DNA of 64,000 nt, taken from the NCBI GenBank assembly GCA_041392835.1, contig JAWKLF010000003.1:248001-312000 (forward strand), given 5' to 3'. Of the stretch, positions 23,273 through 33,106 are shown piece by piece (positions within the stretch are counted from its first letter, which is position 1; each line of letters begins with the position of its first letter). The notes beneath the pieces are model-generated. The model did not search any database. It was not told where the DNA came from and saw nothing but the letters and a program-made list of their open reading frames with translations. Made by a program: the position numbers and the translations under genes. This DNA comes from OLB11 sp041392835. Its GTDB lineage: Bacteria > Bacteroidota > Bacteroidia > Chitinophagales > Chitinophagaceae.

Positions 23273-25945
23273 ATGGAAAACGAAATTTTAGACCCCAATT
23301 CTGATAATCAATCAAACGATAAAATTATACAAATTAATATTGAGGAGCAAATGAAAGCAAGCTATATCGACTACTCTATGTCGGTTATAGTTGGTCGTGC
23401 GCTTCCTGATGTAAGAGATGGATTAAAGCCAGTGCATCGAAGAGTACTTTTTGGAATGAATGAACTTGGCAATACGTTTAATAAACCCTATAAAAAATCA
23501 GCTCGTATAGTAGGAGAGGTATTAGGTAAATATCATCCACATGGAGATAGTAGTGTGTACGATACTATGGTGCGTATGGCACAGCCTTGGAGTCTTCGCT
23601 ATATGATGATAGATGGACAAGGAAACTTTGGTTCGGTAGATGGCGATAGTCCGGCAGCTATGCGTTATACAGAGGTGCGATTACAAAGAATTGCTGAGGC
23701 AATGCTCGAAGATTTGGATAAAGATACCGTGGACTTTCAAAATAATTTTGATGATACCTTAAAGGAGCCCACAGTAATGCCTACGCGCATACCACAGCTC
23801 ATCGTTAATGGTGCTACAGGTATTGCAGTTGGTATGGCTACAAACATGATGCCTCACAACTTGAGTGAAACGGTAGATGCAATAAACGCTTATATAGACA
23901 ATAGAGATATTACTATTCCTGAGCTCATGCAACATATCAAAGCACCCGATTTTCCAACCGGAGGTTTTATTTATGGCATGGAAGGTGTAAAACAAGGCTT
24001 TGAAACTGGTAGAGGACGTGTAGTTGTTAGAGGGCGTGTCAATGTAGAAACACACAAAAGTGGAAAAGAAAGTATAGTCATTTATGAATTGCCCTATCAG
24101 GTCAATAAAGCTATGTTGCACCAAAAAATTGCACAATTAGTTTCAGACAAAGTTATTGAAGGGATTAGCGATGTAAGAGATGAAAGTGATAGAGATGGCA
24201 TGCGTTTAGTAGTAGACTTAAAAAAAGATGCTATAGCTCAAGTATTAATCAATCAGCTATATAAATATACTGAATTACAAACTTCATATGGTATTAATAA
24301 TGTGGCTCTGGTAAATGGAAGACCACGTTTGTTAAATATGAAAGACTTGATAGTAGAGTTTGTCAAATTTAGACATGAAGTAGTTGTTAGAAGAGCCAAC
24401 TTTGAATTGCGAAAAGCCGAAGAGCGTGCCCATATTTTGCAAGGGTATTTGATTGCTTTAGATAACTTAGATGCAGTCATTAAACTCATACGCGAATCTA
24501 AAACTCCAGAAATAGCAAAAGATGGATTAATGGCCAATTTCGCATTATCAGAAATTCAGGCCAAAGCAATTTTAGAAATGCGTTTGCAACGTCTTACGGG
24601 TATGGAGCGCTTAAAGATTCAAGAGGAATACGATGAAGTAATGAAAACGATTACTTATCTAAAAAATCTTTTGGGCAATGAAACCATGCGATACGATTTG
24701 ATAAAAGAAGAATTGGCAGAAGTAAAGAAAAAATTTGGCGATGAGCGTCGTTCAGAAATTGAATACTTAGCCGATGAAATTAGCATAGAAGATTTAATAG
24801 AACAAGAAGATGTGGTTATAACCGTATCGCACTTAGGCTATATCAAAAGAACTTCTGCTACGGAATACAGAGCACAACGTAGAGGTGGTAGAGGTGCTAT
24901 AGGTGGCCGCACTCGTGAAGAAGATTATATAGACCAATTATTTGTAGCTTCTACACACGATACCTTATTGTTTTTTACCGACAAAGGGCGTTGTTATTGG
25001 CTCAAAGTATATGAAATACCAGAAGGTGAAAAAAATAGCAAAGGAAGAGCTATACAAAATTTGCTCCAACTACCTCCAGATGAAAAAATAAAAACTATTC
25101 TTAATGTCAAAAATTTAAAAGACGAAGAATACATCAATAATCATTTTATAGTGTTGTGTACCAAACGTGGTGTGATAAAAAAATCGTATTTAAAGGATTT
25201 TTCACGTCCAAGACAAAATGGTATCAATGCCATAACGATAGTAGAAGGAGATACGCTATTAGAAGCAGCCTTGACGGATGGGCAGTCTCATATTATGATG
25301 GCTGTGCGCTCTGGTAGAGCTATACGATTTGAAGAGAAAAAAGTTAGACCAACGGGTCGTGGTGCTCAGGGTGTAAATGGTATAGAAGTAAACGACGAAA
25401 CAGATGAAGTTGTAGGCATGGCTTGCATCAACTCAGAAGATCGATCAAAATCTATTTTAGTAGTAAGCGAAAAAGGAATTGGGAAACGTACCAAGCTCGA
25501 TGAATGGAACGAAGAAACCAAGGTATGGGAAGAAAATTATAGAATTACTAATCGCGGAGGTAAAGGTGTAAAAACCATCAACGTGACTTCCAAAACAGGT
25601 AAGTTGATTGGCTTTATAGCAGTAGAGGATACAGACGATTTATTTATAACATGTATTTCGGGAGTTACTATTCGCACACATGTAAAAAATATACGTGAGG
25701 CGGGTCGGGCTACTCAAGGTGTAAGATTGATAAATTTAGATGAAGGTGACGAAATAGCTGCAATAGCAAAAATAGCAGAACAAGAAGAAGATGAAGAAAC
25801 AGTATTAGATGAAACTAATATGGATGCTACTGAATCAAAAACAGATGACAATGATTCCACATCTGAAAATAATAATTTAAACGATAATAATAAAACAATA
25901 ACAGAAAACGACAGCGAAAACGATAATTTCGTAGTCAAAGCATAA
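23273..25945 (+). CDS. gyrA: DNA gyrase subunit A
   Basis: Type II topoisomerase breakage-reunion subunit, 890 aa. The catalytic tyrosine is Tyr132 (AAMRYTEVRL). The quinolone region reads YHPHGDSSVYDTM with Ser93 and Asp97, the unsubstituted residues equivalent to E. coli Ser83 and Asp87. The C-terminal wrapping domain has the GyrA box QRRGGRGAIGG (about 541-551) and further beta-pinwheel blades (for example RPTGRGAQGVNG). The last 60 residues are acidic and low-complexity (rich in D, E, N, T), common in this phylum. ATG 23273 is chosen from the promoter position. gyrB lies 26 kb away, not adjacent. Confidence 0.98.
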   Translation: MENEILDPNSDNQSNDKIIQINIEEQMKASYIDYSMSVIVGRALPDVRDGLKPVHRRVLFGMNELGNTFNKPYKKSARIVGEVLGKYHPHGDSSVYDTMVRMAQPWSLRYMMIDGQGNFGSVDGDSPAAMRYTEVRLQRIAEAMLEDLDKDTVDFQNNFDDTLKEPTVMPTRIPQLIVNGATGIAVGMATNMMPHNLSETVDAINAYIDNRDITIPELMQHIKAPDFPTGGFIYGMEGVKQGFETGRGRVVVRGRVNVETHKSGKESIVIYELPYQVNKAMLHQKIAQLVSDKVIEGISDVRDESDRDGMRLVVDLKKDAIAQVLINQLYKYTELQTSYGINNVALVNGRPRLLNMKDLIVEFVKFRHEVVVRRANFELRKAEERAHILQGYLIALDNLDAVIKLIRESKTPEIAKDGLMANFALSEIQAKAILEMRLQRLTGMERLKIQEEYDEVMKTITYLKNLLGNETMRYDLIKEELAEVKKKFGDERRSEIEYLADEISIEDLIEQEDVVITVSHLGYIKRTSATEYRAQRRGGRGAIGGRTREEDYIDQLFVASTHDTLLFFTDKGRCYWLKVYEIPEGEKNSKGRAIQNLLQLPPDEKIKTILNVKNLKDEEYINNHFIVLCTKRGVIKKSYLKDFSRPRQNGINAITIVEGDTLLEAALTDGQSHIMMAVRSGRAIRFEEKKVRPTGRGAQGVNGIEVNDETDEVVGMACINSEDRSKSILVVSEKGIGKRTKLDEWNEETKVWEENYRITNRGGKGVKTINVTSKTGKLIGFIAVEDTDDLFITCISGVTIRTHVKNIREAGRATQGVRLINLDEGDEIAAIAKIAEQEEDEETVLDETNMDATESKTDDNDSTSENNNLNDNNKTITENDSENDNFVVKA

Positions 25946-25960
25946 AAATAAATTTAGTCC

Positions 25961-27274
25961 ATGAAAAAGTTTTCATTTTTAATTTTCGCTTTGCTCATTC
26001 ATGCAAGTGTTTTTTCTCAAAAAGCTAATATCTTAAGCGCAAGCAACTATCTAAAAGATAATGATTTTGCGAATGCCAAAAAAATGATAGATAAAGCCAC
26101 AGCCGATGGATCTTCTACAGCTGATAATGCTAAGGCTTGGCTTATGAAAGCTATTGTTTACGAGGCAATTGCTATTCCAAGCGAAATGATGCCACAGCTA
26201 CAATTTTTGTATAATGATAATCTTTTTAATTTAGATTTGACTCAAGCAAAAGAATTACGAGCTGCCACACCAGATGCTTTTCAAACTTCTGTACAAGCAT
26301 TTTCAAAAGCAATGAGCTTAGATAAAAAGTATGATAAAAACGAATTAACGTCATTAGTTACAACCTTAATTGGTTTTCAATATAATGAAGGAGTCACATC
26401 ATTAAATAGCAATAAATTGGCTGATGCACAAAAAAGTTTTAGCATGGTGAATCAGTTGGTGAATTTAGACAATGGCAACTTATTTAAAGGTGTTAGTCAA
26501 TTTGATACATTAGCTGCCAATGCTGCAATGTATGAAGGATATGCTGCACTACAACAAGATAAAACTAAAGAGGCATTACCTTTAATAGAACAATCTATGA
26601 ATAGTCCGTATTTATCTTCAGTAGATGTATTTGCTTGGGCTATGGAAGTTTATGAAAAAGAAAAAAATGAAGCTAAGTTTATAGAAACAGTAGCAAAGGC
26701 AAAAGCTAAATTTCCAAACAATAAAAAAATTATCAATAATGAAATCAATTATTATTTATCAAATAATAAAACAAACGAGCTGGCCAGTAAATTGAAAGAA
26801 GGCATAGCAGCAGACCCCAATAATGATTATTTATACATCAATCTTGGACAAGTACAATACAACATTGCTAACCCAACAGACGCTAAAGGCAATGCTTTGC
26901 CAAAGCCTGCCAATGCTAAAGATTTAGAAAAAGAAGCCATTGCAAACTATACAAAAGCAGCAGAAATAAAACCTTCAAATCCATACAGCCAGTTTTATTT
27001 GGGTTTGGTGCCGTTTAATGAAGCTAAATTAAAAACAGATGAAATGAATAAGGCCGACGATAAAAAATATGCAGCTATAAAACCTGAGCGTGATGCGTTA
27101 ATCCAAAAATCAATTCCTTTCTTAGAAAAAGCAAAACAGCTAATTGAGTCTGAAGGCATTAACGACTCTAATAAAGAGATGTATAACCAAACTTTGATGG
27201 GCTTATCACAGTCTTATAATATTTTGGGTCAAACTACAAAAGCCCAAGACATGGAAAAATTGATAAAAAAATAA
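25961..27274 (+). CDS. Secreted tetratricopeptide-repeat protein
   Basis: Exported protein of 437 aa with signal peptide MKKFSFLIFALLIHASVFSQ. The remainder is alpha-helical with TPR-like units, for example AKAWLMKAIVYEAIAIPS (about 52-69), AANAAMYEGYAALQQDKTKE (about 185-204) and AIANYTKAAEIKPSNPYSQF (about 325-344). It is probably a periplasmic scaffold; binding partner unknown. It begins 15 bp after gyrA and ends before a clear terminator, so it is probably co-transcribed with gyrA, although no functional link is evident. Confidence 0.85.
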   Translation: MKKFSFLIFALLIHASVFSQKANILSASNYLKDNDFANAKKMIDKATADGSSTADNAKAWLMKAIVYEAIAIPSEMMPQLQFLYNDNLFNLDLTQAKELRAATPDAFQTSVQAFSKAMSLDKKYDKNELTSLVTTLIGFQYNEGVTSLNSNKLADAQKSFSMVNQLVNLDNGNLFKGVSQFDTLAANAAMYEGYAALQQDKTKEALPLIEQSMNSPYLSSVDVFAWAMEVYEKEKNEAKFIETVAKAKAKFPNNKKIINNEINYYLSNNKTNELASKLKEGIAADPNNDYLYINLGQVQYNIANPTDAKGNALPKPANAKDLEKEAIANYTKAAEIKPSNPYSQFYLGLVPFNEAKLKTDEMNKADDKKYAAIKPERDALIQKSIPFLEKAKQLIESEGINDSNKEMYNQTLMGLSQSYNILGQTTKAQDMEKLIKK

Positions 27275-27290
27275 ACAAGCTATTCTTAAT

Positions 27291-27326
27291 AAAAAAGAGA
27301 CTATCGTATAGGAAGTCTCTTTTTTT
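27291..27326 (+). terminator. Terminator after gyrA-TPR operon
   Basis: AAAAAAGAGACT (27291-27302) pairs perfectly with AGTCTCTTTTTT (27314-27325) around an 11-nt loop; the T-run forms the 3' side. It sits 16 nt after the TPR stop. Confidence 0.85.
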
Positions 27327-27434
27327 ATTCATTGTGTATAAAACCCAAGATGAGAGAGAAACAATTAAAAGTTGTGAACAATTAGTTTGCTATGCGAAAA
27401 AAATATTCAGTTTCAAATTACAACAAAATATAGT

Positions 27435-27833
27435 TTATGCTTCTATACCTTCTACTACTTGATCATTTTTGTATTTAGAAGGGCACTTCATTAATATTTT
27501 AGAACATTTAAAAACACCATTTTCCATTTTACCTGTCATAGTTAATTTTTCACTTCGTTCAAAATCTTGGGGCTTTGTACCAGAAAAAATTACTTTTTTA
27601 CTCACACCTGATTCGTCTTTAGCATAAAAAATAAATTTATTTGGATCCACCATGGGGTCATATTGCATAGGTGATGTGAGTGTATCTAATTTGCCGATAA
27701 TTTGTATGGTTTTACCAGCTTTTTCTTCGGCTGTTGCAAAAGTTTGATAGCTACTAAAATCGCCAACCATGCTGACAATAAAGGCAAGTGCAATGGCTAT
27801 TAGAACTAATGCAAATATGTTTGATTTTTTCAT
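27435..27833 (-). CDS. ccmE: Cytochrome c maturation protein CcmE, cysteine (CxxxY) type
   Basis: Periplasm-facing haem chaperone of system I cytochrome c maturation, 132 aa. N-terminal membrane anchor (about 5-22), then an OB-fold beta domain: IQIIGKLDTL, FIFYAKDESG, KVIFSGTKPQDFERSEKLTMTG-type strands. The C-terminal haem-attachment motif is Cys117-Pro-Ser-Lys-Tyr121 (CxxxY), where E. coli has His130 in HxxxY. Cys-type CcmE is known from archaea and some other bacteria. No other ccm gene is adjacent. A perfect TAATTTTG -7 box lies upstream at 27857-27864. Confidence 0.88.
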   Translation of the reverse strand: MKKSNIFALVLIAIALAFIVSMVGDFSSYQTFATAEEKAGKTIQIIGKLDTLTSPMQYDPMVDPNKFIFYAKDESGVSKKVIFSGTKPQDFERSEKLTMTGKMENGVFKCSKILMKCPSKYKNDQVVEGIEA

Positions 27834-27856
27834 TGGGCTACTGTTTTTTTGTAATG

Positions 27857-27864
27857 CAAAATTA
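27857..27864 (-). promoter_or_regulatory. -7 box of ccmE
   Basis: On the minus strand TAATTTTG (TAnnTTTG) lies 24 nt before the ccmE start codon. No clear -33 element. Confidence 0.5.
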
Positions 27865-27916
27865 CAACAAATTTTGACAATACTTTTTCATGGCTAATCC
27901 TTAACAGTATAGACAA

Positions 27917-27965
27917 TAAAAAAATGCTAACAGTAATCATTTGAAATGTAGATTGCTGTTAGCAT
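27917..27965 (-). terminator. Terminator after the delta-60 repeat gene
   Basis: Strong stem of 15 pairs including one G-T: 27951-27965 with 27924-27938, around a 12-nt loop, followed on the minus strand by a T-run (27923-27918). It begins 21 nt past the stop of the gene at 27986. Confidence 0.88.
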
Positions 27966-27985
27966 CATAATATCTAACTTGAAAT

Positions 27986-29545
27986 TTATTTTACCAGTAT
28001 AGAAATAGTTTTTGTGTTTGAGTTGCCAGTCAATACTAATTGATACTTACCAGAGGATAGGTGGTTTGGTAATTGAACGGTCTGATTGGACATTTTAGCC
28101 AAAACCATTTGACCTTGTGTATTCATAATAGAAACATGTTCAACCCATGATGCATTCTCAAGCTTAATAATTTCATTTGGATAGAGAATTGTAGGATATA
28201 CCTTGGTTTTATCTGTGATAGAAAAATCTTGTACACCAACATTGACACTGCTTTTCAAACGGCCTAATAAAGTTGAAATCGCTGTAAAAGTAGCATCTGT
28301 TTCTATACCTCCAAATACCAATTTCCCATCATTTTGTAAATCCATAGCATAGCTTTCTGCAAAAGGAATTTCATCGAGTATTCTATAATTAGAAGTGCCA
28401 TTAAATGTATTGTCAGCTGTTCCATTGCTATTGAATCGTAAAAAGATAATAGAAGGATTTCCATTTATATCTGAATTAGAAGTAATGGCAGTAACTTTAT
28501 TATTAGCATCTATTTTAAAGTCCTCTATATAACTTTCGGTATTAGGTATACTAAAATTTACATATCCCTGGCCACTATTATACGATGCATCTAAAGAACC
28601 ATTTGCATTGAAGCGAACTAAAAGTGGAGCAGACAAAGTAGAGCCATTGCTTGCATAACTGGAGCCACCATATATTATTTTGCCATCGGTTTGAATATCC
28701 ATATAACCCGAAAATTCGGAATAGTTTGGAATGTCAAAAGTAGCTATACCGTTTTGACCAAAGGTATTATCGAGTGTACCATTGCTTGAAAACTTATATA
28801 AAACCAAATAAGTAGTATCTACAATGCCACCTATATTTCTATAACCACCACCTATGATACTACCATCGCTCAATACTTTGATTTGATTAAAGAAAAGCCC
28901 TTGTTTTGATTCAGGCTGAACCACACTATTGGTACCAAAACTCATATCAGCACTACCATCTGTATTGAGTCTAGTAAATATAGAAGAATCTGAAAGCGAT
29001 TCTATAGCTATAAGTATTTTGCCATCTGGTTGAATACTCAGCGATTCTGGAGTTTTGACTAACATATTCCAGTTGGTTAAAATAATTGCTTTACCACCAG
29101 TGCCAAATGTATTATCCAACGCTCCACTACTTGTCAATCGAGCAGCCAACGCAGTGGGATTACCTTGTGTGATATAGTTATATGACTCGCCAATTACAAC
29201 TATTTTGCCATCGGTTTGAATAGCCATTTTATACATGGTTGTGTATTCATTTGTCAATGCAATTGCAGCAGAAATACCATTGCTACCATACGTATTATCT
29301 AAGGTGCCGTCTGCATTAAATTTTGCTACAAAACTTTCAGCCATATCTACTCCAGTTTCTTTAATGCATAGTGCATATATTTTTTGATTGGGAGCTACTT
29401 GCACATCAAGAATTCCAGAAGTAGTATTGGGAACTAAATTTTTGTGAAACCCATTGGTAGCAAATGTGCTATCCATAATTAAAGATTGTGCTTGTGAGCT
29501 TATGCCGAAAAGCAGAAGTAAAACGCTGTAAATTAATTTTTTCAT
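27986..29545 (-). CDS. Delta-60 repeat protein with T9SS C-terminal sorting domain
   Basis: Secreted surface protein, 519 aa. Signal peptide MKKLIYSVLLLLFGISSQAQ. The body holds about eight delta-60 repeats of roughly 55 residues, recognisable by phrases such as FNADGTLDNTYGSNGI, LTSSGALDNTFGTGGKA and FNANGSLDASYNSGQG, alternating with QxDGKIxxxG strands; the family is expected to fold as a beta-propeller. The last 75 residues are a type A T9SS sorting domain (VYPTILYPNEII ... LSSGKYQLVLTG ... TISILVK). Function unknown; a related protein of the same architecture is at 44056. A strong terminator follows. Confidence 0.9.
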   Translation of the reverse strand: MKKLIYSVLLLLFGISSQAQSLIMDSTFATNGFHKNLVPNTTSGILDVQVAPNQKIYALCIKETGVDMAESFVAKFNADGTLDNTYGSNGISAAIALTNEYTTMYKMAIQTDGKIVVIGESYNYITQGNPTALAARLTSSGALDNTFGTGGKAIILTNWNMLVKTPESLSIQPDGKILIAIESLSDSSIFTRLNTDGSADMSFGTNSVVQPESKQGLFFNQIKVLSDGSIIGGGYRNIGGIVDTTYLVLYKFSSNGTLDNTFGQNGIATFDIPNYSEFSGYMDIQTDGKIIYGGSSYASNGSTLSAPLLVRFNANGSLDASYNSGQGYVNFSIPNTESYIEDFKIDANNKVTAITSNSDINGNPSIIFLRFNSNGTADNTFNGTSNYRILDEIPFAESYAMDLQNDGKLVFGGIETDATFTAISTLLGRLKSSVNVGVQDFSITDKTKVYPTILYPNEIIKLENASWVEHVSIMNTQGQMVLAKMSNQTVQLPNHLSSGKYQLVLTGNSNTKTISILVK

Positions 29546-29610
29546 TGCAAAGTATTTTGGTAAAAATAAAGGACAAAAACGTTTATTAAATTTAAAAATT
29601 GTATAAAGAC

Positions 29611-32600
29611 CTAAAAAATAGCTCTTAGACTGGCTCTCCCTGTATGTACTACTGTATTGGTGCTACTTTTTCTTCCATCGTATTCTATGCCCATTTCTAT
29701 GCTATTGCTAAGTCGTCTATCAAAACGAAGTTGCCAAACCCAGTTTTGACCTGGCAATAATGCATCGAGCATACTATAAGCAATAGTAGTATTGGCTAGT
29801 CCATTATAATTTATATTGGCATAGGTCATTAAAGCATTCAACGAACCTTTGTTGAGTAAATTGTATTTAAAATCAACATTGAGTTGATGCGATTTTGCTT
29901 TTTCATTTCCATATCGTACATCGTTATTTCTTTCGTCATATTTATATGAGATGGTATAGCGTAAATTGTTTTTTAGCATGATAAACTGTACTGAAGGCTC
30001 TATATTTTGAATTTTAATTCTATAGTTTCTATTTTCAAGATACTTTGACGTATAAGCCCTATATCCATGTCTTCCACTTAAGGATATAGTTATGTTCTTG
30101 CCTGCATTAACTCGTGCTCTTACTTGATGTTCCAGATTCTTTTTGCCATCCACACCATAGTTTAATAAGGTTTTGTTGCTGCCAAAATTTTGAATATAAT
30201 CGAGGCCCCATATAGGACTGATACGATTGATGAAAATGGAATTTACGATATTGCTATTTTGACTTACTAATAGACTATCATCAAATGAATTTATAAAGGG
30301 GTTATATTGACTTATACCTTGTTGACCAATAAAGCGGTTATTAAGCTGTATAACTGATTGTGCATAAAGCATAGACAGTACTTTTTTAATCCCTTTTTCA
30401 TTAGAACGATTAAAAAGTATTCTTGGGTTGATAGTAATACTCTGATTGAATAATGAATATTTTGCTTTTACGTATTGATTCGTTGGCGTAAAAATTTTAA
30501 TATACTTTTTTTCATCTTGGAAAACTGCAATTTCAAATTCATTGAGTTGTTTAAGGCCATCTTGATTATAATCGCGCCATACATAAATGCCTTGGCCTGT
30601 AGGCACTTCTACATAAGTAAATTCCCTTTTTTGTTCCTGTCCCGATCCAAACTCATATAGCCAATGTCCATTGATAATTTGTTTCAAAAAATTGACATCA
30701 TATTCTATTCTTCCCAACAAACTTTCATCGCCTTGCAGTGTAGTAATTGTGGTATCTGAAATGGCCAAAGTTCTATAAGTACATGTGATAAGTAGTTGTT
30801 GATTTTTTAATGTATTGATTTGACTGATCAACGAAAAAGTATTGCCAACTGTACTTTGTTTAAATTCATTTTGTTTTTTTGCTCTATCATGTCTCAACGT
30901 ATAACTAAAGTTGAATGAATTTTTTTCTTGCTGGTTTGTTTTCGCAAAAAGTGTTAAGGCATCAAAAGAAAAAGCTTGTGGAAGTAAAGAGTCTGTGGTA
31001 GCATCTTGGATGTGATTGTGTTCTAAAAGGAAATTTAATCCAAATAATAGTTTGTTGTTTTTTAAGGCCGATTTGCTTAGAGTTAGGCTTGGACGATAAA
31101 ATTCGCTTTTAAACAATTGGCTTTTTTGTTTAAGTATATTGCCTGTAGCTGCTATTTCATAGCCTTTATATAATGTATGCAAATTAATTAAGTGTCTTAG
31201 CCCACTATATTCTTGGGTTCTGATAAACGTTCCTAATTCATAGTGTATAGAAGATTGTTTATGTTGAAGATTTAATCCTATATGAGCTAGATGCTCATGA
31301 TTGGGTTTCAAAGAATTAGTATTGATATTCCAATCTCTTGCAAACTCTACATTTCGATAGCGTTCCAAAACCTTAAAATTATTCTGAACAAATTCATAAT
31401 CTGCATTGCTATTAAGTGCTATATCATGCTTTTTAGATAAAATTCTTTTTTCTTGGTATATCAGTTTTGTGGCTATACCTATATGTGTGTTATTGTCAAT
31501 ACTCGAAAATGTATTTGGGTCATATTGGCTCACAGCAATTTCGGTTTGAAAATTTTTATTTGAATCCAATTCATGTTGCACATTTAAAATGCTCATTTGA
31601 ATTTTTTTTGGAGTAACTAAAAGTATGACGGGTTCAAAGTCGCCTTGTTTTTGCTGATTGACAGGCGAAACCCAAGCATATACTCTGCCATTGGCGCTGC
31701 TTATACTTTGTACATAATTGCCCTTTCCACTTCCTACATAGCTATAATTGACTATAAAATTAGCACTATCTTTATTTGTAGAAAACACATATACATTAGG
31801 ATATAATATGCCATTGACAAGAGTATCTATTTTTTTATAACGTATTTGGTTTGTGCTAAATGTATCTTGAAAGATAGCACTTTGTATATAGGCCTGTTGA
31901 ATACTATCACCAACTGTACTTAAAAAGTAGCGTTGTGTGGAGTCTAATGTTTGATTAACGGATTGATTTTTTGCATCTTGATTGGAATAAATTGCAAAAT
32001 TTATATTTGTTTTTTTATTCATTTGCAGACCATGTTCAAAATAAAACAACGAATTAATATAGTTTCTATCAGAAAATTCAAACTCAACTACCAAGCGCAA
32101 ATCTTTAGTAATTATTCGTCTTGGCATAAAGGTAATTTCGGCTGTGTTATAATCAATCACATAATCAAGTTGTTCGCCTCTTTGCATTTGTATGCCATCA
32201 ATATATACTCTTTCGGTACCTGCTAATACAATAAAGAATTGTTCGCCATTGGGCCCACTTAGTTTATATGGTCCTTGATTGCCTTCTAATGCAGTTAGTG
32301 TATTTCTTACAAATTTTCCTTTGGCCAGTGAAGCACCGAATTTGAATTGAGCCTGTGCATTTTTAGTAATATTGTATTGTTGCGAAAACTGAGCACCTTG
32401 TACTCGTTTATAAAACTGCATGAAATAACTTTGTGGTTTCTTGATTTCTATATCGCCAACCCAGATGGCTGTTCTTTTGCGCTGTATGCCTATAAATACT
32501 TTATCAAACTCTTGAATTTGTTGTGTGTTGCCTTGTGGTTGAAAGGGTACATTATTGTCCGTTATTACACCTGTCAGTTTTATGCTATCGCCTAAATCGC

Positions 32601-32880
32601 CATCGAGTTGCAAATTAAATTGAGAATTTAAAACTACATCTTGATTATTGCCAAAAGATAAAATACGACCAAAGCTGCCGGAGTAATTCAAATCGCTTTT
32701 TTCAATAAATTTTGTGTGGTTTTGTGCAGCACATATTCCATCATAATAATAGGTGTTACTACTTAAATTAGGCTCTATACTTTTTACATCTTTGTGAAAG
32801 TATTTTTTACTAAATAGAAATGGTAGCGTTCGATAACTTATTTGCACACTATCTTGATTAGGCTTTTTTAACCATATCAA
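29611..32880 (-). CDS. Very large outer-membrane beta-barrel-like protein, 5' end uncertain
   Basis: At least 1,089 residues, rich in alternating polar/aromatic strands and ending SLRAIF, a typical last barrel strand. The N-terminal third has SGSFGRILSFGNNQDVVLNSQ and a GERVYIDG-like block (LAGTERVYIDGIQMQRGEQL), which recur in uncharacterised Bacteroidota surface proteins. The only start-like codon in the open frame is TTG at 32880, but the 43 upstream codons (to 33009) also look coding, with no ATG and no signal peptide. An in-frame TAA at 33010-33012 closes the frame, and a leader-like segment lies beyond it in the same frame. The gene may therefore be disrupted at its 5' end. No function is assigned. 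Confidence 0.75.
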   Translation of the reverse strand: MIWLKKPNQDSVQISYRTLPFLFSKKYFHKDVKSIEPNLSSNTYYYDGICAAQNHTKFIEKSDLNYSGSFGRILSFGNNQDVVLNSQFNLQLDGDLGDSIKLTGVITDNNVPFQPQGNTQQIQEFDKVFIGIQRKRTAIWVGDIEIKKPQSYFMQFYKRVQGAQFSQQYNITKNAQAQFKFGASLAKGKFVRNTLTALEGNQGPYKLSGPNGEQFFIVLAGTERVYIDGIQMQRGEQLDYVIDYNTAEITFMPRRIITKDLRLVVEFEFSDRNYINSLFYFEHGLQMNKKTNINFAIYSNQDAKNQSVNQTLDSTQRYFLSTVGDSIQQAYIQSAIFQDTFSTNQIRYKKIDTLVNGILYPNVYVFSTNKDSANFIVNYSYVGSGKGNYVQSISSANGRVYAWVSPVNQQKQGDFEPVILLVTPKKIQMSILNVQHELDSNKNFQTEIAVSQYDPNTFSSIDNNTHIGIATKLIYQEKRILSKKHDIALNSNADYEFVQNNFKVLERYRNVEFARDWNINTNSLKPNHEHLAHIGLNLQHKQSSIHYELGTFIRTQEYSGLRHLINLHTLYKGYEIAATGNILKQKSQLFKSEFYRPSLTLSKSALKNNKLLFGLNFLLEHNHIQDATTDSLLPQAFSFDALTLFAKTNQQEKNSFNFSYTLRHDRAKKQNEFKQSTVGNTFSLISQINTLKNQQLLITCTYRTLAISDTTITTLQGDESLLGRIEYDVNFLKQIINGHWLYEFGSGQEQKREFTYVEVPTGQGIYVWRDYNQDGLKQLNEFEIAVFQDEKKYIKIFTPTNQYVKAKYSLFNQSITINPRILFNRSNEKGIKKVLSMLYAQSVIQLNNRFIGQQGISQYNPFINSFDDSLLVSQNSNIVNSIFINRISPIWGLDYIQNFGSNKTLLNYGVDGKKNLEHQVRARVNAGKNITISLSGRHGYRAYTSKYLENRNYRIKIQNIEPSVQFIMLKNNLRYTISYKYDERNNDVRYGNEKAKSHQLNVDFKYNLLNKGSLNALMTYANINYNGLANTTIAYSMLDALLPGQNWVWQLRFDRRLSNSIEMGIEYDGRKSSTNTVVHTGRASLRAIF

Positions 32881-33009
32881 TTTAGATGTGTGGGCATGTA
32901 TTGTATAATAACTGCTATCAAAGTCGAGAATATTCCATGAGTTATCTACTAGTGAAAGGCTATCAATTTGAATTGTATCCTGACTTACTGGTATTGTTTT
33001 AGTCTTATA

Positions 33010-33090
33010 TTACTTTGAATAGAAGTTTGAGAGCAAACAACTGAGTGTTTTGAGCAAACAAATAAATAGTATCGAAAATATTTTATTCAA
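33010..33090 (-). other. Signal-peptide-like remnant upstream of the large outer-membrane gene, closed by in-frame TAA
   Basis: In the same frame as the gene at 29611, a TTG at 33090 opens 26 codons reading NKIFSILFICLLKTLSCLL and ending FYSK, then TAA at 33012-33010. A basic N-terminus and hydrophobic stretch are what the downstream protein lacks. TGTTTGCTC occurs twice here, 21 bp apart (33052-33060 and 33031-33039), hinting at a small duplication. Either a nonsense change, an indel, a sequence error, or chance. Confidence 0.4.
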
Positions 33091-33106
33091 GTAATAAATA
33101 GTAGCA

